Positions 17,271-24,236 of a DNA stretch of 35,027 bases are shown here, piece by piece. The translations under genes were made by a program, and so were the position numbers. This DNA is from a virus. The notes under the pieces were generated by a model. It made no database searches and was not told where the DNA came from. It worked only from the letters and a program-made list of their open reading frames with translations. Position 1 is the first letter of the stretch; every line of letters begins with the position of its first letter. The stretch is from positions 1 to 35,027 of the IMG/VR virus record IMGVR_UViG_3300042544_004275; one strand, given 5' to 3'.

Positions 17271-18791
17271 ATGAACACATCCAATCAAATGGGCCTCCGC
17301 GCCTATCAGCACAAGGCGCTCAAGGAAATCCACACGGGATTCGAAGAGTTCGACCGCCAGCTCGGCGTGCTGCCGACGGGAGCGGGCAAGACAATCCTGT
17401 TCAGCCGCCTTGCGGACGACATCCAGCCACAGCGCACGTTGATCCTCGCCCACCGCGAGGAACTCATCACCCAGGCGGTGGACAAGCTCCGCAGTTCCAC
17501 CGGCCTCGAAGCGCAGGTCGAGATGGGTGACGACCGTGCGTCGCTCGATGCCCCGGTGGTCGTCGCCTCGGTGCAGACGCTCATGCGTGAAAAACGCCGT
17601 GAGCGTTGGCCGCGGGATCATTTCGGACTCGTGGTCGTCGATGAGGCGCACCATGCGCTCGCTGACAGCTATCTCAACACGCTGCGGCATTTCCACGACC
17701 ACGCGAAGGTGCTGGGCGTCACCGCGACGCCCGACCGCGGCGACAAGCGGAACCTTGGACGCTATTTCCAGAACATCGCGTGCGAGGTCACGTTGCTCGA
17801 CCTCATCAAGCAGGGCTGGCTTTCGCCGATCCGGGTGAAGACCGTGCCATTGAAGGTGGACCTGCGCGGCGTGCGCACCACGGCCGGCGATTACAGTGCC
17901 GACGACCTTGGCCACGCGCTGGAGCCCTACCTGGAGCAGATCGCCGACGTGTTGGTCGAACACCGTCACCGCAAGACGCTCGTGTTCCTGCCGCTCATCA
18001 AGGTGTCGCAGCAGTTCGCGCAACTCTGCCGTGAGCGCGGGTTGTTGGCCGAGCATGTGGATGGCCAGACGAGCGAACGGCAGGCCGCGTTGGAACGGTT
18101 CCGGCGAGACGAGACGCGGGTGCTTACCAACGCGATGTTACTCACCGAAGGTTATGACGAGCCGAGCATCGACTGTGTCGTGTGCCTGCGTCCGACGAAG
18201 GTTCGCTCGCTGTATTCGCAGATCATCGGTCGCGGCACCCGCATGTGGGCGGGCAAGGATCATCTGCTGGTGCTGGATTTCCTCTGGCAGTCGGAGGAGC
18301 ACAGCCTGGTCAGTCCGGCCCACCTGATCGCCGAAGACGAGGAGGATGCGCGTGCCATCGCCGAAAAACTCGGTGGCGACGGCGATCTCGAAGAAGCTCG
18401 CGAGGCGGTCAATGCTGACCGGACGCGCACGCTGGCCGAACGGCTCCGCGCCAACCGCGCCCGCCGTGGCAGTGTGCTCGATCCCCTGGAGCTTGCCGTG
18501 ACGCTCAACGAGGCGGCCTTGGCGGAATTCGTGCCGACCATGGCATGGCAGGGGCAGGCCCCGACCACCAAGCAACTCGATGTGCTTGGCAGGTTCGGTC
18601 TCGATACCAACGCCATCCTCAGCAAGGGGCACGCCTCGTTGCTGCTCGACCGGCTGATCACCCGTCGCCAGCTCGGGCTTGCCACGCCCAAACAGGTTCG
18701 CGTGCTGCGTCGCCGCGGTCATCCCCACCCTGAAACCGCCACGTTCGAGGAGGCGCGTGAGTTCCTCGATGCCTGTTTTTCCAACCGCTGA
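17271..18791 (+). CDS. SF2 DEAD/DEAH-type DNA helicase
   Basis: 506 residues. Q-like RAYQHKAL (10-17), motif I GVLPTGAGKT (32-41), motif II VVVDEAHHAL (about 122-131), motif III VTATPDR (about 151-157), motif VI QIIGRGTRM (about 317-325). These are classical superfamily 2 helicase motifs of the phage and type I restriction type. The C-terminal 100 residues contain two short TTKQLDVLGRFG/TPKQVRVLRRRG repeats, common in phage helicases of this architecture. It lies between the recombination set and the primase-helicase and probably serves phage replication or recombination. Confidence 0.88.
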   Translation: MNTSNQMGLRAYQHKALKEIHTGFEEFDRQLGVLPTGAGKTILFSRLADDIQPQRTLILAHREELITQAVDKLRSSTGLEAQVEMGDDRASLDAPVVVASVQTLMREKRRERWPRDHFGLVVVDEAHHALADSYLNTLRHFHDHAKVLGVTATPDRGDKRNLGRYFQNIACEVTLLDLIKQGWLSPIRVKTVPLKVDLRGVRTTAGDYSADDLGHALEPYLEQIADVLVEHRHRKTLVFLPLIKVSQQFAQLCRERGLLAEHVDGQTSERQAALERFRRDETRVLTNAMLLTEGYDEPSIDCVVCLRPTKVRSLYSQIIGRGTRMWAGKDHLLVLDFLWQSEEHSLVSPAHLIAEDEEDARAIAEKLGGDGDLEEAREAVNADRTRTLAERLRANRARRGSVLDPLELAVTLNEAALAEFVPTMAWQGQAPTTKQLDVLGRFGLDTNAILSKGHASLLLDRLITRRQLGLATPKQVRVLRRRGHPHPETATFEEAREFLDACFSNR

Positions 18792-18805
18792 CTTCCGACT
18801 ACTTC

Positions 18806-20797
18806 ATGGCCCGCTATCGTTCACCCGGCCTCTCCATGGCCTTGCCGCGCCGCACGCTGGAATACCTCCAGCGCGGCGCGAGCGAGGGCATGCGCAATGC
18901 CGAACTCTTTGACGCCACCTGCCAATTTCGCGACGCCGGTCACTCGTTCGAGGACACCGAGTCGCAACTGCTCGCCCGTGCCCTGGCAGACGGCCTGACT
19001 GAATCCGAGGCACGGACAACCATCCGCTCCGCGTTCAACCGGACGGCCCGCGAGCCGGTTGGCCCCGGGACCAAACCGCACCATGCGGCACCCGCGCCAG
19101 CACCGAAACCTGCAACCCTGCCGGTGCCGGTCGATGACGGCTTCATCCGTCTGCTCGACGCCTGCTTTCAGGAAGGCGAACTCGTCGCCATTGCCCCGGC
19201 CGCCGAGTCGGACGACGGCGAGGTGATGCCCCGGCGCGGGGTCACCATGACCGTCACCGAGTGGAAGGCGAAGGTGGCGACCAAGGGCGGCATCGACCGT
19301 GTTTTCGGCACCAAGCTCGGACTGTTCCTGCGGATCAACCCGATGACCAAGGGCGGTGCCCGCAACGAGGATGTCACCGCGTTCCGTCATGTGCTGGTTG
19401 AGTTCGACCGCGACAACGACGGAAAACCGATCCCCAAGGCAGAGCAATACCACGCCATTCTCGCCAGCGGCATGCCGGTGGCTGCCCTGATCGACTCGGG
19501 CAACAAGAGCCTGCACGCGTGGATCCGGGTGGATGCCCCCGACGCCAAGGAATACGCCCGCCGCGTCGAGGTGATTTGGGCGTGGTTTTCCGGGATCAAC
19601 CTGGACCGTCAGAACCGGAATCCCTCGCGCCTGTCGCGCTGCCCGGAAGGGTGGCGCACCGTGGACGGCGAGGTCCGCCGCCAGTCGCTGCTCGCCACCG
19701 GCTTCGGTGCCGAGTCCTGGGCGGCATGGGAAGCGGCACACGCCGGCTCCGACCTGCCGCGCATCGTCCCCGGCCATGCGTTCATGGCGAACCCGGAAGC
19801 CGAGCCGCCGCAGCTCGTGGATGGCGTGCTGCACCAAGGGGCGAAGATGGTCCTGGGCGGCCCGTCGAAGGCGCGCAAGAGCTGGTCCCTGATCGACCTC
19901 ATGCTCTCGGTTTCGACCGGCAGCCCGTGGTGGGGATTCACGACCCGGCGCGGCCGGTCGCTTTACCTCAACTTCGAACTCCCTGCCTTCGCGCTACAAT
20001 ACCGGATCCGCTCCATCGCGGCAGCGAAGGGGATCGACGACTTCACCGGCTTCGACCTGTGGAACCTGCGCGGCCACGCGACCGACTTTTCCGCGCTCAT
20101 TCCGAAGATCCTCGGGCGCATCCGCGACACCGGCTACGCCATGATCCTGATCGACCCGATCTACAAGGGCCTCGGTGCGCGCAACGAGAACGACGCCGGC
20201 GACATCGCCAGCCTGCTCAACGAGGTCGAGCAACTGGCCGCCAAGTCAGGAGCCGCCGTGGTCTTCGGTGCCCACTTCTCGAAGGGCAACCAGGCAGGCA
20301 AGGATGCCATCGACCGCATCGGCGGCTCGGGGGTGTTCGCCCGCGACCCCGACGTGATCCTGACCATGACGCCGCACCAGGAAGACGACGCTCATGTCAT
20401 TGACCTCACGCTCCGGGCCCTGCCGCCGGTGAAGCCGTTCGTGGTGCGCTGGAACGCCTCGCTCTTCATCCCGGACCGCGATGCCGACCCGGAGCGCCTC
20501 AAGGCCGTCCAGGGCACGGAGAAGAAGGAGAAGGCCAAGGCGACCTACAAGATGGGCAGCGCGGCCGACCGCTTCGGCAAGCTCATCGAGGACATGCCGC
20601 CGCTGAGCAACAGCGCCGTTCCGCAGGAGTCGGAGGTGGTCGAGTTCCTGTGCCGCCGGATCGAAAGCGAAGGAGGCACCTGCGACGTCCATGAAGCCAA
20701 GCGCATCTTTCTCTGTCTCGCCAACATGAAGAAGAATTCACCCGTCATTTTCGACAAAGCAACCCGCCTGTGGAGGGGGCGTCGCCATGGAGTTTGA
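18806..20797 (+). CDS. Primase-helicase fusion (AEP-like plus RepA-like RecA ATPase)
   Basis: 663 residues. Residues about 10-75 resemble a PriCT-type helical domain. Residues about 115-300 look like an archaeo-eukaryotic primase fold: LVEFDRDNDG carries acidic metal ligands and SGNKSLHAWIRV has the conserved Ser-x-x-His. Residues about 345-530 form a RepA-type hexameric ATPase, with Walker A GGPSKARKS, LNFEL, Walker B MILIDPIYKG and GAHFSKGNQAG. Such fusions prime and unwind phage or plasmid DNA. An ATG at 18836 is an alternative start. A repeat-rich gap follows, suiting an origin next to its initiator. Confidence 0.8.
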   Translation: MARYRSPGLSMALPRRTLEYLQRGASEGMRNAELFDATCQFRDAGHSFEDTESQLLARALADGLTESEARTTIRSAFNRTAREPVGPGTKPHHAAPAPAPKPATLPVPVDDGFIRLLDACFQEGELVAIAPAAESDDGEVMPRRGVTMTVTEWKAKVATKGGIDRVFGTKLGLFLRINPMTKGGARNEDVTAFRHVLVEFDRDNDGKPIPKAEQYHAILASGMPVAALIDSGNKSLHAWIRVDAPDAKEYARRVEVIWAWFSGINLDRQNRNPSRLSRCPEGWRTVDGEVRRQSLLATGFGAESWAAWEAAHAGSDLPRIVPGHAFMANPEAEPPQLVDGVLHQGAKMVLGGPSKARKSWSLIDLMLSVSTGSPWWGFTTRRGRSLYLNFELPAFALQYRIRSIAAAKGIDDFTGFDLWNLRGHATDFSALIPKILGRIRDTGYAMILIDPIYKGLGARNENDAGDIASLLNEVEQLAAKSGAAVVFGAHFSKGNQAGKDAIDRIGGSGVFARDPDVILTMTPHQEDDAHVIDLTLRALPPVKPFVVRWNASLFIPDRDADPERLKAVQGTEKKEKAKATYKMGSAADRFGKLIEDMPPLSNSAVPQESEVVEFLCRRIESEGGTCDVHEAKRIFLCLANMKKNSPVIFDKATRLWRGRRHGV

Positions 20798-20840
20798 ACC
20801 CGCCATTTGCCCCCTGTTTGAACCCGCGTTTTGGTGCCTG
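20793..20840 (+). repeat. Two 24-bp imperfect tandem repeats
   Basis: Both units begin TTTGAACCCGC and end CCTG or equivalent, with scattered differences in the middle. The first unit overlaps the last codons of the primase-helicase gene. Iteron-like use as replication-protein binding sites is inference; two copies are fewer than most iteron arrays have. Confidence 0.5.
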
Positions 20841-21022
20841 TCAGGTCCTATTTCTATCAGAACAGACAGGATTATCATAAGGCACCTTATTAGCGACCTT
20901 ATAGTCTTTTGTAAAAAGACAGCGCGAACAACCTTACGGATTGTCGCGCGCGCTGAGATGCTTGTTTTGAGAACAGCATCAGCGCTCATGATTTTGGGGT
21001 GTCGCCGGGAAGGAGGTTCAAA
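20798..21022. other. AT-rich repeat region, candidate replication origin
   Basis: This 225-bp gap follows the primase-helicase gene and is AT-richer than its surroundings. Two 24-bp imperfect tandem units start with TTTGAACCCGC (20793-20816 and 20817-20840, the first overlapping the gene's stop). CCTGTC (20837-20842) pairs with GACAGG (20865-20870). ATAAGG-ca-CCTTAT (20877-20890) is a hairpin, and CCTTAT recurs at 20897-20902. GTCTTTT-gta-AAAAGAC (20904-20920) is another perfect hairpin. This density beside a replication gene suggests an origin; a bidirectional control region is the alternative. Confidence 0.4.
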
Positions 21023-21310
21023 ATGAACCCACCGAAGAAACACCGGAAACGAACCCGGAGGAAAACCCGGACGTCACGCTACGAACACCTGTGGCCAGAG
21101 CTGGCATACATGCCTCGGCTCGACCATTGGCCGGATCGACCCGCGACCTTCAAACCGGAGCGCAGCCAGGTGCTCGCCTTCATCGTCGATGGATATGGCT
21201 GTGACCTGCGGGAAGCCGGCCGGATCTTCCAAGCGGCCAGGGATGCAGGCGTGATCCACTTCAACCCGGAAGTCCGGCAGTGGTGCGGCAGGAAAGGAGG
21301 TCAGCCATGA
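21023..21310 (+). CDS. Small basic protein of unknown function
   Basis: 95 residues from the ATG at 21023, chosen because a strong Shine-Dalgarno (GGAAGGAGG, 21008-21016) sits 6 nt upstream, unlike most genes here. The N-terminus is very basic (KKHRKRTRRKTRTSR). The rest (HLWPELAYMPRLDHWP, FIVDGYGCDLREAGRIFQAA) is helical, and no family is recognised. The stop overlaps the next ATG by 4 nt, so it is probably co-translated with the HTH protein that follows. A nucleic-acid-binding role would suit the basic tail. Confidence 0.65.
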   Translation: MNPPKKHRKRTRRKTRTSRYEHLWPELAYMPRLDHWPDRPATFKPERSQVLAFIVDGYGCDLREAGRIFQAARDAGVIHFNPEVRQWCGRKGGQP

Positions 21311-21882
21311 ACTCCGACGACTACGCCAAAAAGCAGGCGAAACGCGATGCCGAATACGAGCGCGACTACCGTGCCTGGGTGGAGTCATTGCCTGCGGAAG
21401 ACCGGAAGAAGGTCGAGGCAGCCGGTCTGGGCAAACCCATGCTGGCACGCCACGGCAACGGAGCACCCGATGGAGACCTGGCTGACTCGCCTGCGGCCAG
21501 CCACACGCCGGACATTGCCGATCTGGTCGATCATCGGGTGACCGATGATGACGAGGGGGACGAGACCATCGTGATGGACGCGGCAACCCGCATGCTCCGC
21601 TCCCTGGTCGCCGATCTCATCGCCCAGGGGAACGCACGCCTCACGCTGGAGTGCCTGGCCGTCGCCCTCGGGCTCAGCATCTACAACGGCGACAGCATGA
21701 GCGACATCGCAAGGCGTCACGGCGTCACGCGTGCCGCCGTCTCGAAGCGGTGCGTTGACATCACCCGAAAGCTGAACCTCCTGCCATCCCGCGCCATGCG
21801 GAGCATCAAGGCCCGCCGCAGCTATCAGCGATCACAAATCAAAGCCAAAACCGTTCAACATGACATCACTAGCTACCGCTAA
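21307..21882 (+). CDS. HTH protein resembling sigma-factor region 4
   Basis: 191 residues. Residues about 97-160 run RLTLECLAVALGLSIY, MSDIARRHGVTRAAVSKRCVDI, a helix-turn-helix of the sigma-70 region 4/LuxR kind. The N-terminal half is charged and low in complexity, with an acidic patch (DDDEGDET). A strong Shine-Dalgarno (aaaggagg) precedes the ATG. A phage late-gene regulator or small HTH regulator is likely. Its last 23 nt overlap the next gene in another frame. Confidence 0.65.
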   Translation: MNSDDYAKKQAKRDAEYERDYRAWVESLPAEDRKKVEAAGLGKPMLARHGNGAPDGDLADSPAASHTPDIADLVDHRVTDDDEGDETIVMDAATRMLRSLVADLIAQGNARLTLECLAVALGLSIYNGDSMSDIARRHGVTRAAVSKRCVDITRKLNLLPSRAMRSIKARRSYQRSQIKAKTVQHDITSYR

Positions 21883-22468
21883 CAGCCCCAAGTTCACGCT
21901 CAGCCGCACGGGCATCGAGTTCCACGAGGAACTGACTTTCGACGAATGGAACAACCTCGGCAACGACCTGGTGCCGATGGCGAAGGCAATCGGGTTCGTC
22001 GTCGGAGATTGGCTCAACTATGGCGAGAAGCGCTACGGCGAGAAATACGTCGAGGCGCTCCGCTTGACCGGCCTGGCGATTGAGACGCTCAAGGTTTACT
22101 CGCACGTCGCCCGGAACGTTGAAAAGTTGTTACGTAACAACTTTTTGGATTTCCACCACCACAAGGTGGTCGCGAAACTCAAGGACCCCGACGAAAAGAA
22201 GAAGTGGCTTGAGATCGCCGAACGCGAGAAGATGAGCGTCACGCGCCTTCGGAAGTCCATCAACGCCGGCCGCCCGCTGACGCCTGATGAAGCCCGCCCG
22301 GACCCGGTCGAGCGAGGCCTCCCGACCCACCTGTCGATCCTCAATGAACTGCGCCGGTGGTGGATGCATCAGACCGAAAAGCTGCCGGTCGATGAATGGG
22401 ATCCGTCGTTCCGCGAGTCGGTGAAGGAAGACTTCAAATTGGTGGTCGAAATCTACGAAGCACTCTGA
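21860..22468 (+). CDS. LmbU-like DNA-binding regulator
   Basis: 202 residues. GFVVGDWLNYGEKRYGEKY, TGLAIETLKVYSHVARNVEK and the HHHKVVAKL, KKWLEIAEREKMSVTRLRK segments follow the pattern of LmbU-type regulators found in actinomycete clusters and in many phages and plasmids. Several predicted helices, including MSVTRLRKSI, could form an HTH. The identification is from remembered sequence style and is tentative. The start overlaps the previous gene by 23 nt, so the pair may be co-regulated. Confidence 0.5.
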   Translation: MTSLATANSPKFTLSRTGIEFHEELTFDEWNNLGNDLVPMAKAIGFVVGDWLNYGEKRYGEKYVEALRLTGLAIETLKVYSHVARNVEKLLRNNFLDFHHHKVVAKLKDPDEKKKWLEIAEREKMSVTRLRKSINAGRPLTPDEARPDPVERGLPTHLSILNELRRWWMHQTEKLPVDEWDPSFRESVKEDFKLVVEIYEAL

Positions 22469-22474
22469 TCCGCC

Positions 22475-22669
22475 ATGCTCATCCTGGCCGTCATCGCCCT
22501 GTCCATCATTCCGACGGTGCTGGTCCTCGCCTGCTGCGTCGCCAGTTCGCGGGCCGACCGACGGGCCACAGAACTCATCAACCGCAGGGAGGGCCGGTGC
22601 CCCGGTGAGAGTCATACCCTCACCCCGGCGGGTTCAACTCCCGCCCCTGCAACCAACATCCAACCATGA
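22475..22669 (+). CDS. Small membrane-anchored protein (overlaps tRNA-like sequence)
   Basis: 64 residues. A hydrophobic N-terminal segment (LILAVIALSIIPTVLVLACC, residues 2-21) would act as a membrane anchor, or as a lipoprotein-like signal with a Cys at its end. The remaining tail is soluble and polar. The last 29 codons run through a strongly tRNA-like sequence (22583-22655), so the C-terminal half may be incidental. The stop overlaps the next ATG by 4 nt, which supports translation through the tRNA-like stretch. Confidence 0.45.
   Translation: MLILAVIALSIIPTVLVLACCVASSRADRRATELINRREGRCPGESHTLTPAGSTPAPATNIQP
22583..22655 (+). tRNA. Initiator-like tRNA (anticodon CAT) with short D arm
   Basis: A near-complete cloverleaf with encoded CCA can be drawn. 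Acceptor stem: 22583-22589 with 22645-22651, six pairs plus a C1-A72 mismatch, the hallmark of bacterial initiator tRNA. Anticodon stem 22606-22610/22618-22622 has four pairs and an A-C mismatch; T33 is at 22612 and the anticodon CAT at 22613-22615. Variable loop 22623-22627. T arm 22628-22632/22640-22644 has five pairs, with consensus loop TTCAACT. Discriminator A and CCA end at 22655. The D arm is reduced (about 3 pairs, 7-nt loop), and the three G-C pairs typical of initiator anticodon stems are missing. It may be functional, decayed or a mimic. Confidence 0.6.
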
Positions 22670-22872
22670 GCACGCCGGCCCAACGCATCATCCGTCTGCT
22701 CGACGAAGGGGCACGGTTCATGGTCGAACTGCCCGGACACGTCGCCATCGACCTGACGCCCGACGTGATTGCCGCGATGGCTGAGAGCGGCAACCGGGAG
22801 CCGCGCTTGAAATCCGACATTCGCTGTGAAGACTCTCCCGCCGATGCCCCAGCAGCACCAGCTCACCGATGA
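22666..22872 (+). CDS. Small hypothetical protein
   Basis: 68 residues (starts MSTPAQRIIRLLDEGARFMV). A short helix, a strand pair (FMVELPGHVAIDLTPDVI) and a disordered Ala/Pro C-terminus are visible; no family is recognised. The ATG overlaps the stop of the small membrane protein by 4 nt, and the end overlaps the following gene by 29 nt, fitting the packed accessory-gene style of this region. Confidence 0.5.
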   Translation: MSTPAQRIIRLLDEGARFMVELPGHVAIDLTPDVIAAMAESGNREPRLKSDIRCEDSPADAPAAPAHR

Positions 22873-23224
22873 CCAGGAGCGGAAAGTCGCCCGCGTGGAG
22901 AAGCGGATTCGAACCAGCGACTATGGCGCACCGTCCGCAGAGTGGATCGAGAAGTCCAAGGCAAGGCCGGCACCCGCTGCCGCCGTCCGATTCGGGAAAG
23001 GCGACAGGACACTGCGGGTCGGCCACCGCTACGAGCGGGATGGCTGCTTTGTAGAAGGCCGCTGGGTCGTCATCCAGTCGCTGTGGATGATCCCGCAGAT
23101 GGGCATCGTCGCCTGGGTCTGCTTTCCCTTGCTCAGGAGCCGCCGCCACACCTGGATGTTCGCCGGTGACTTCATTGACGCGGAGTTTGAGCCCGACGAA
23201 GCCGGGGCGGATTCGAACCCGTGA
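22844..23224 (+). CDS. Hypothetical phage accessory protein
   Basis: 126 residues from the ATG at 22844; a GTG at 22826 would add six. The first half is charged and helical (DDQERKVARVEKRI). The second half has aromatic strands (CFVEGRWVVIQSLWMIPQMG) and a short hydrophobic stretch too brief for a confident membrane span. No family is recognised. The final codons lie over a T-arm-like sequence on the opposite strand, noted among rejected observations. Confidence 0.5.
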   Translation: MPQQHQLTDDQERKVARVEKRIRTSDYGAPSAEWIEKSKARPAPAAAVRFGKGDRTLRVGHRYERDGCFVEGRWVVIQSLWMIPQMGIVAWVCFPLLRSRRHTWMFAGDFIDAEFEPDEAGADSNP

Positions 23225-23350
23225 AGGAATCTATTGAACCCCAAGGTAGCTGGCAGGGACTTCCCCACCCGTGTCCATTTTACGTGAAATGCGCCACTGG
23301 CGCTTCCCACATAACGGCTGGCTCTCGCGTTGACTCCAGTCACGCGGGAA
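23225..23350. other. Gap with short GC hairpin
   Basis: The 126 bp between two plus-strand genes contain GCGCC-act-GGCGC (23291-23303), a five-pair hairpin without a following T run. No convincing promoter or small gene is seen. It could be a weak terminator or a leader structure for the endonuclease gene. Confidence 0.25.
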
Positions 23351-23683
23351 ATGGCTGCATCCCGCTTGGAATCAAGGTTTCTGCTGCTCTGGAGGGTGGC
23401 GCAAGGTCCGCCCCTGGAGCGGGAAGTGAGGTTCCACTCTTCCCGTTTGTGGCGCGCTGACTTTGCACACGTTGCAAGCCGCACGCTGATTGAAATCGAA
23501 GGCGGAATTTTCCAGCGCGGAGCAGGTCGGCACAACCGGGGCGCGGGTTACGCCAAGGATGCCGAGAAGTATCTCGAAGCCGTGCTGGCGGGATGGACGG
23601 TGATCCGCCTGACCGAGAAGCAGCTCGAACTCGACTTCATCGAGCGGATCGTCGCCTGGATCAATACTCCTCGGGGAGCATGA
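23351..23683 (+). CDS. Small PD-(D/E)xK-like endonuclease (DUF559/VSR-like)
   Basis: 110 residues from the ATG at 23351; an in-frame TTG at 23330 would add seven. WRADFAHVASRTLIEIEGG provides the Asp and Glu of a PD-(D/E)xK centre, followed by a GRHNRG loop and DAEKYLEAVLAGWTVIRLTEKQLE, the usual layout of small phage endonucleases related to VSR and VRR-NUC proteins. It may be a resolvase or repair nuclease. The 3' end overlaps the convergent minus-strand gene by 23 nt. Confidence 0.65.
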   Translation: MAASRLESRFLLLWRVAQGPPLEREVRFHSSRLWRADFAHVASRTLIEIEGGIFQRGAGRHNRGAGYAKDAEKYLEAVLAGWTVIRLTEKQLELDFIERIVAWINTPRGA

Positions 23684-23939
23684 CACAAGTCGAGCTGCGG
23701 TCCCATTCGGTGATGATGTAGATCCGCCGACCGCCCCCGAGCTTGTAGTGGCTGAGTATCCGGTCGCCGTGGATCAGGGCATCCTCGTTCGCCTGCTTGT
23801 CGCATTCGTCGAGATCACCCCAGTCGCCGCAGTGGTGACGGCGCATGTAGGACGCCAGGTCGATGCCTAGGGCGAGGGCACCGGGCGTGGCGACGGTCTT
23901 CCCCAGCGGGAAGCGTGGTTCCATGATTCGGTATGCCAT
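23661..23939 (-). CDS. Small conserved plasmid/phage protein (often mislabelled type I restriction subunit M)
   Basis: 92 residues. The pattern TPGALALGIDLASYMRRHHCGDWGDLDECDKQANEDAL, abbreviated RHHCGDWGDL...NEDAL, then GDRILSHY and YIITEWDRSSTCVMLPEEY, belongs to a small widespread family from plasmids and phages, frequently annotated as a restriction subunit although it has no methylase motif. Its function is not known to me. It is the last of three minus-strand genes, 6 nt after the preceding stop. Confidence 0.65.
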   Translation of the reverse strand: MAYRIMEPRFPLGKTVATPGALALGIDLASYMRRHHCGDWGDLDECDKQANEDALIHGDRILSHYKLGGGRRIYIITEWDRSSTCVMLPEEY

Positions 23940-23945
23940 GGTCGT

Positions 23946-24227
23946 TCAGTCGTTGGAGTTGCCCCATTCCGGGTGGCGCTTGCCGGTGGCGATCAGGCCG
24001 GAAGCAAGCATGTCTTCGACCAGCGCCTTGGGCGGCCAGGCCCGGTGCGGCTTGCCGGTCTGCATCTTGGACGCCCGGGCAGTGGCACGGCAGTAGGACG
24101 GCAGGTCGGCTTCCGGGTTGAAGCTGTCATGTCGGAGCTTGGTCATCAGGTCGGTGGCATCCACGGCGGAGAATGTCGCGCCGTCGATGGTGTGGTATTC
24201 GGTGTTCATGGTGGTCATTGTCTTCAT
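23946..24227 (-). CDS. Small hypothetical protein in minus-strand island
   Basis: 93 residues from the ATG at 24227; in-frame ATGs at 24218 and 24209 are possible. It contains a central soluble region (DATDLMTKLRHDSF, SYCRATARASKM) and a C-terminal helix (PKALVEDMLASGLIATGKRH). No family recognised. It sits 9 nt after the amidoligase stop, so the three minus-strand genes probably form one transcript. Confidence 0.55.
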   Translation of the reverse strand: MKTMTTMNTEYHTIDGATFSAVDATDLMTKLRHDSFNPEADLPSYCRATARASKMQTGKPHRAWPPKALVEDMLASGLIATGKRHPEWGNSND

Positions 24228-24236
24228 GGTGGGAGA

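Noticed and set aside
20904-20920. GTCTTTT-gta-AAAAGAC as a rho-independent terminator
   Set aside because: The stem is A/T-rich and is not followed by a T run; it fits better as part of the repeat-rich origin-like region.
23208-23224. T-arm-like sequence on the minus strand (GGGTTCGAATCC core)
   Set aside because: The flanking bases do not pair into a T stem and no acceptor or anticodon arm can be drawn upstream, so a tRNA gene or att-type tRNA end is not supported.
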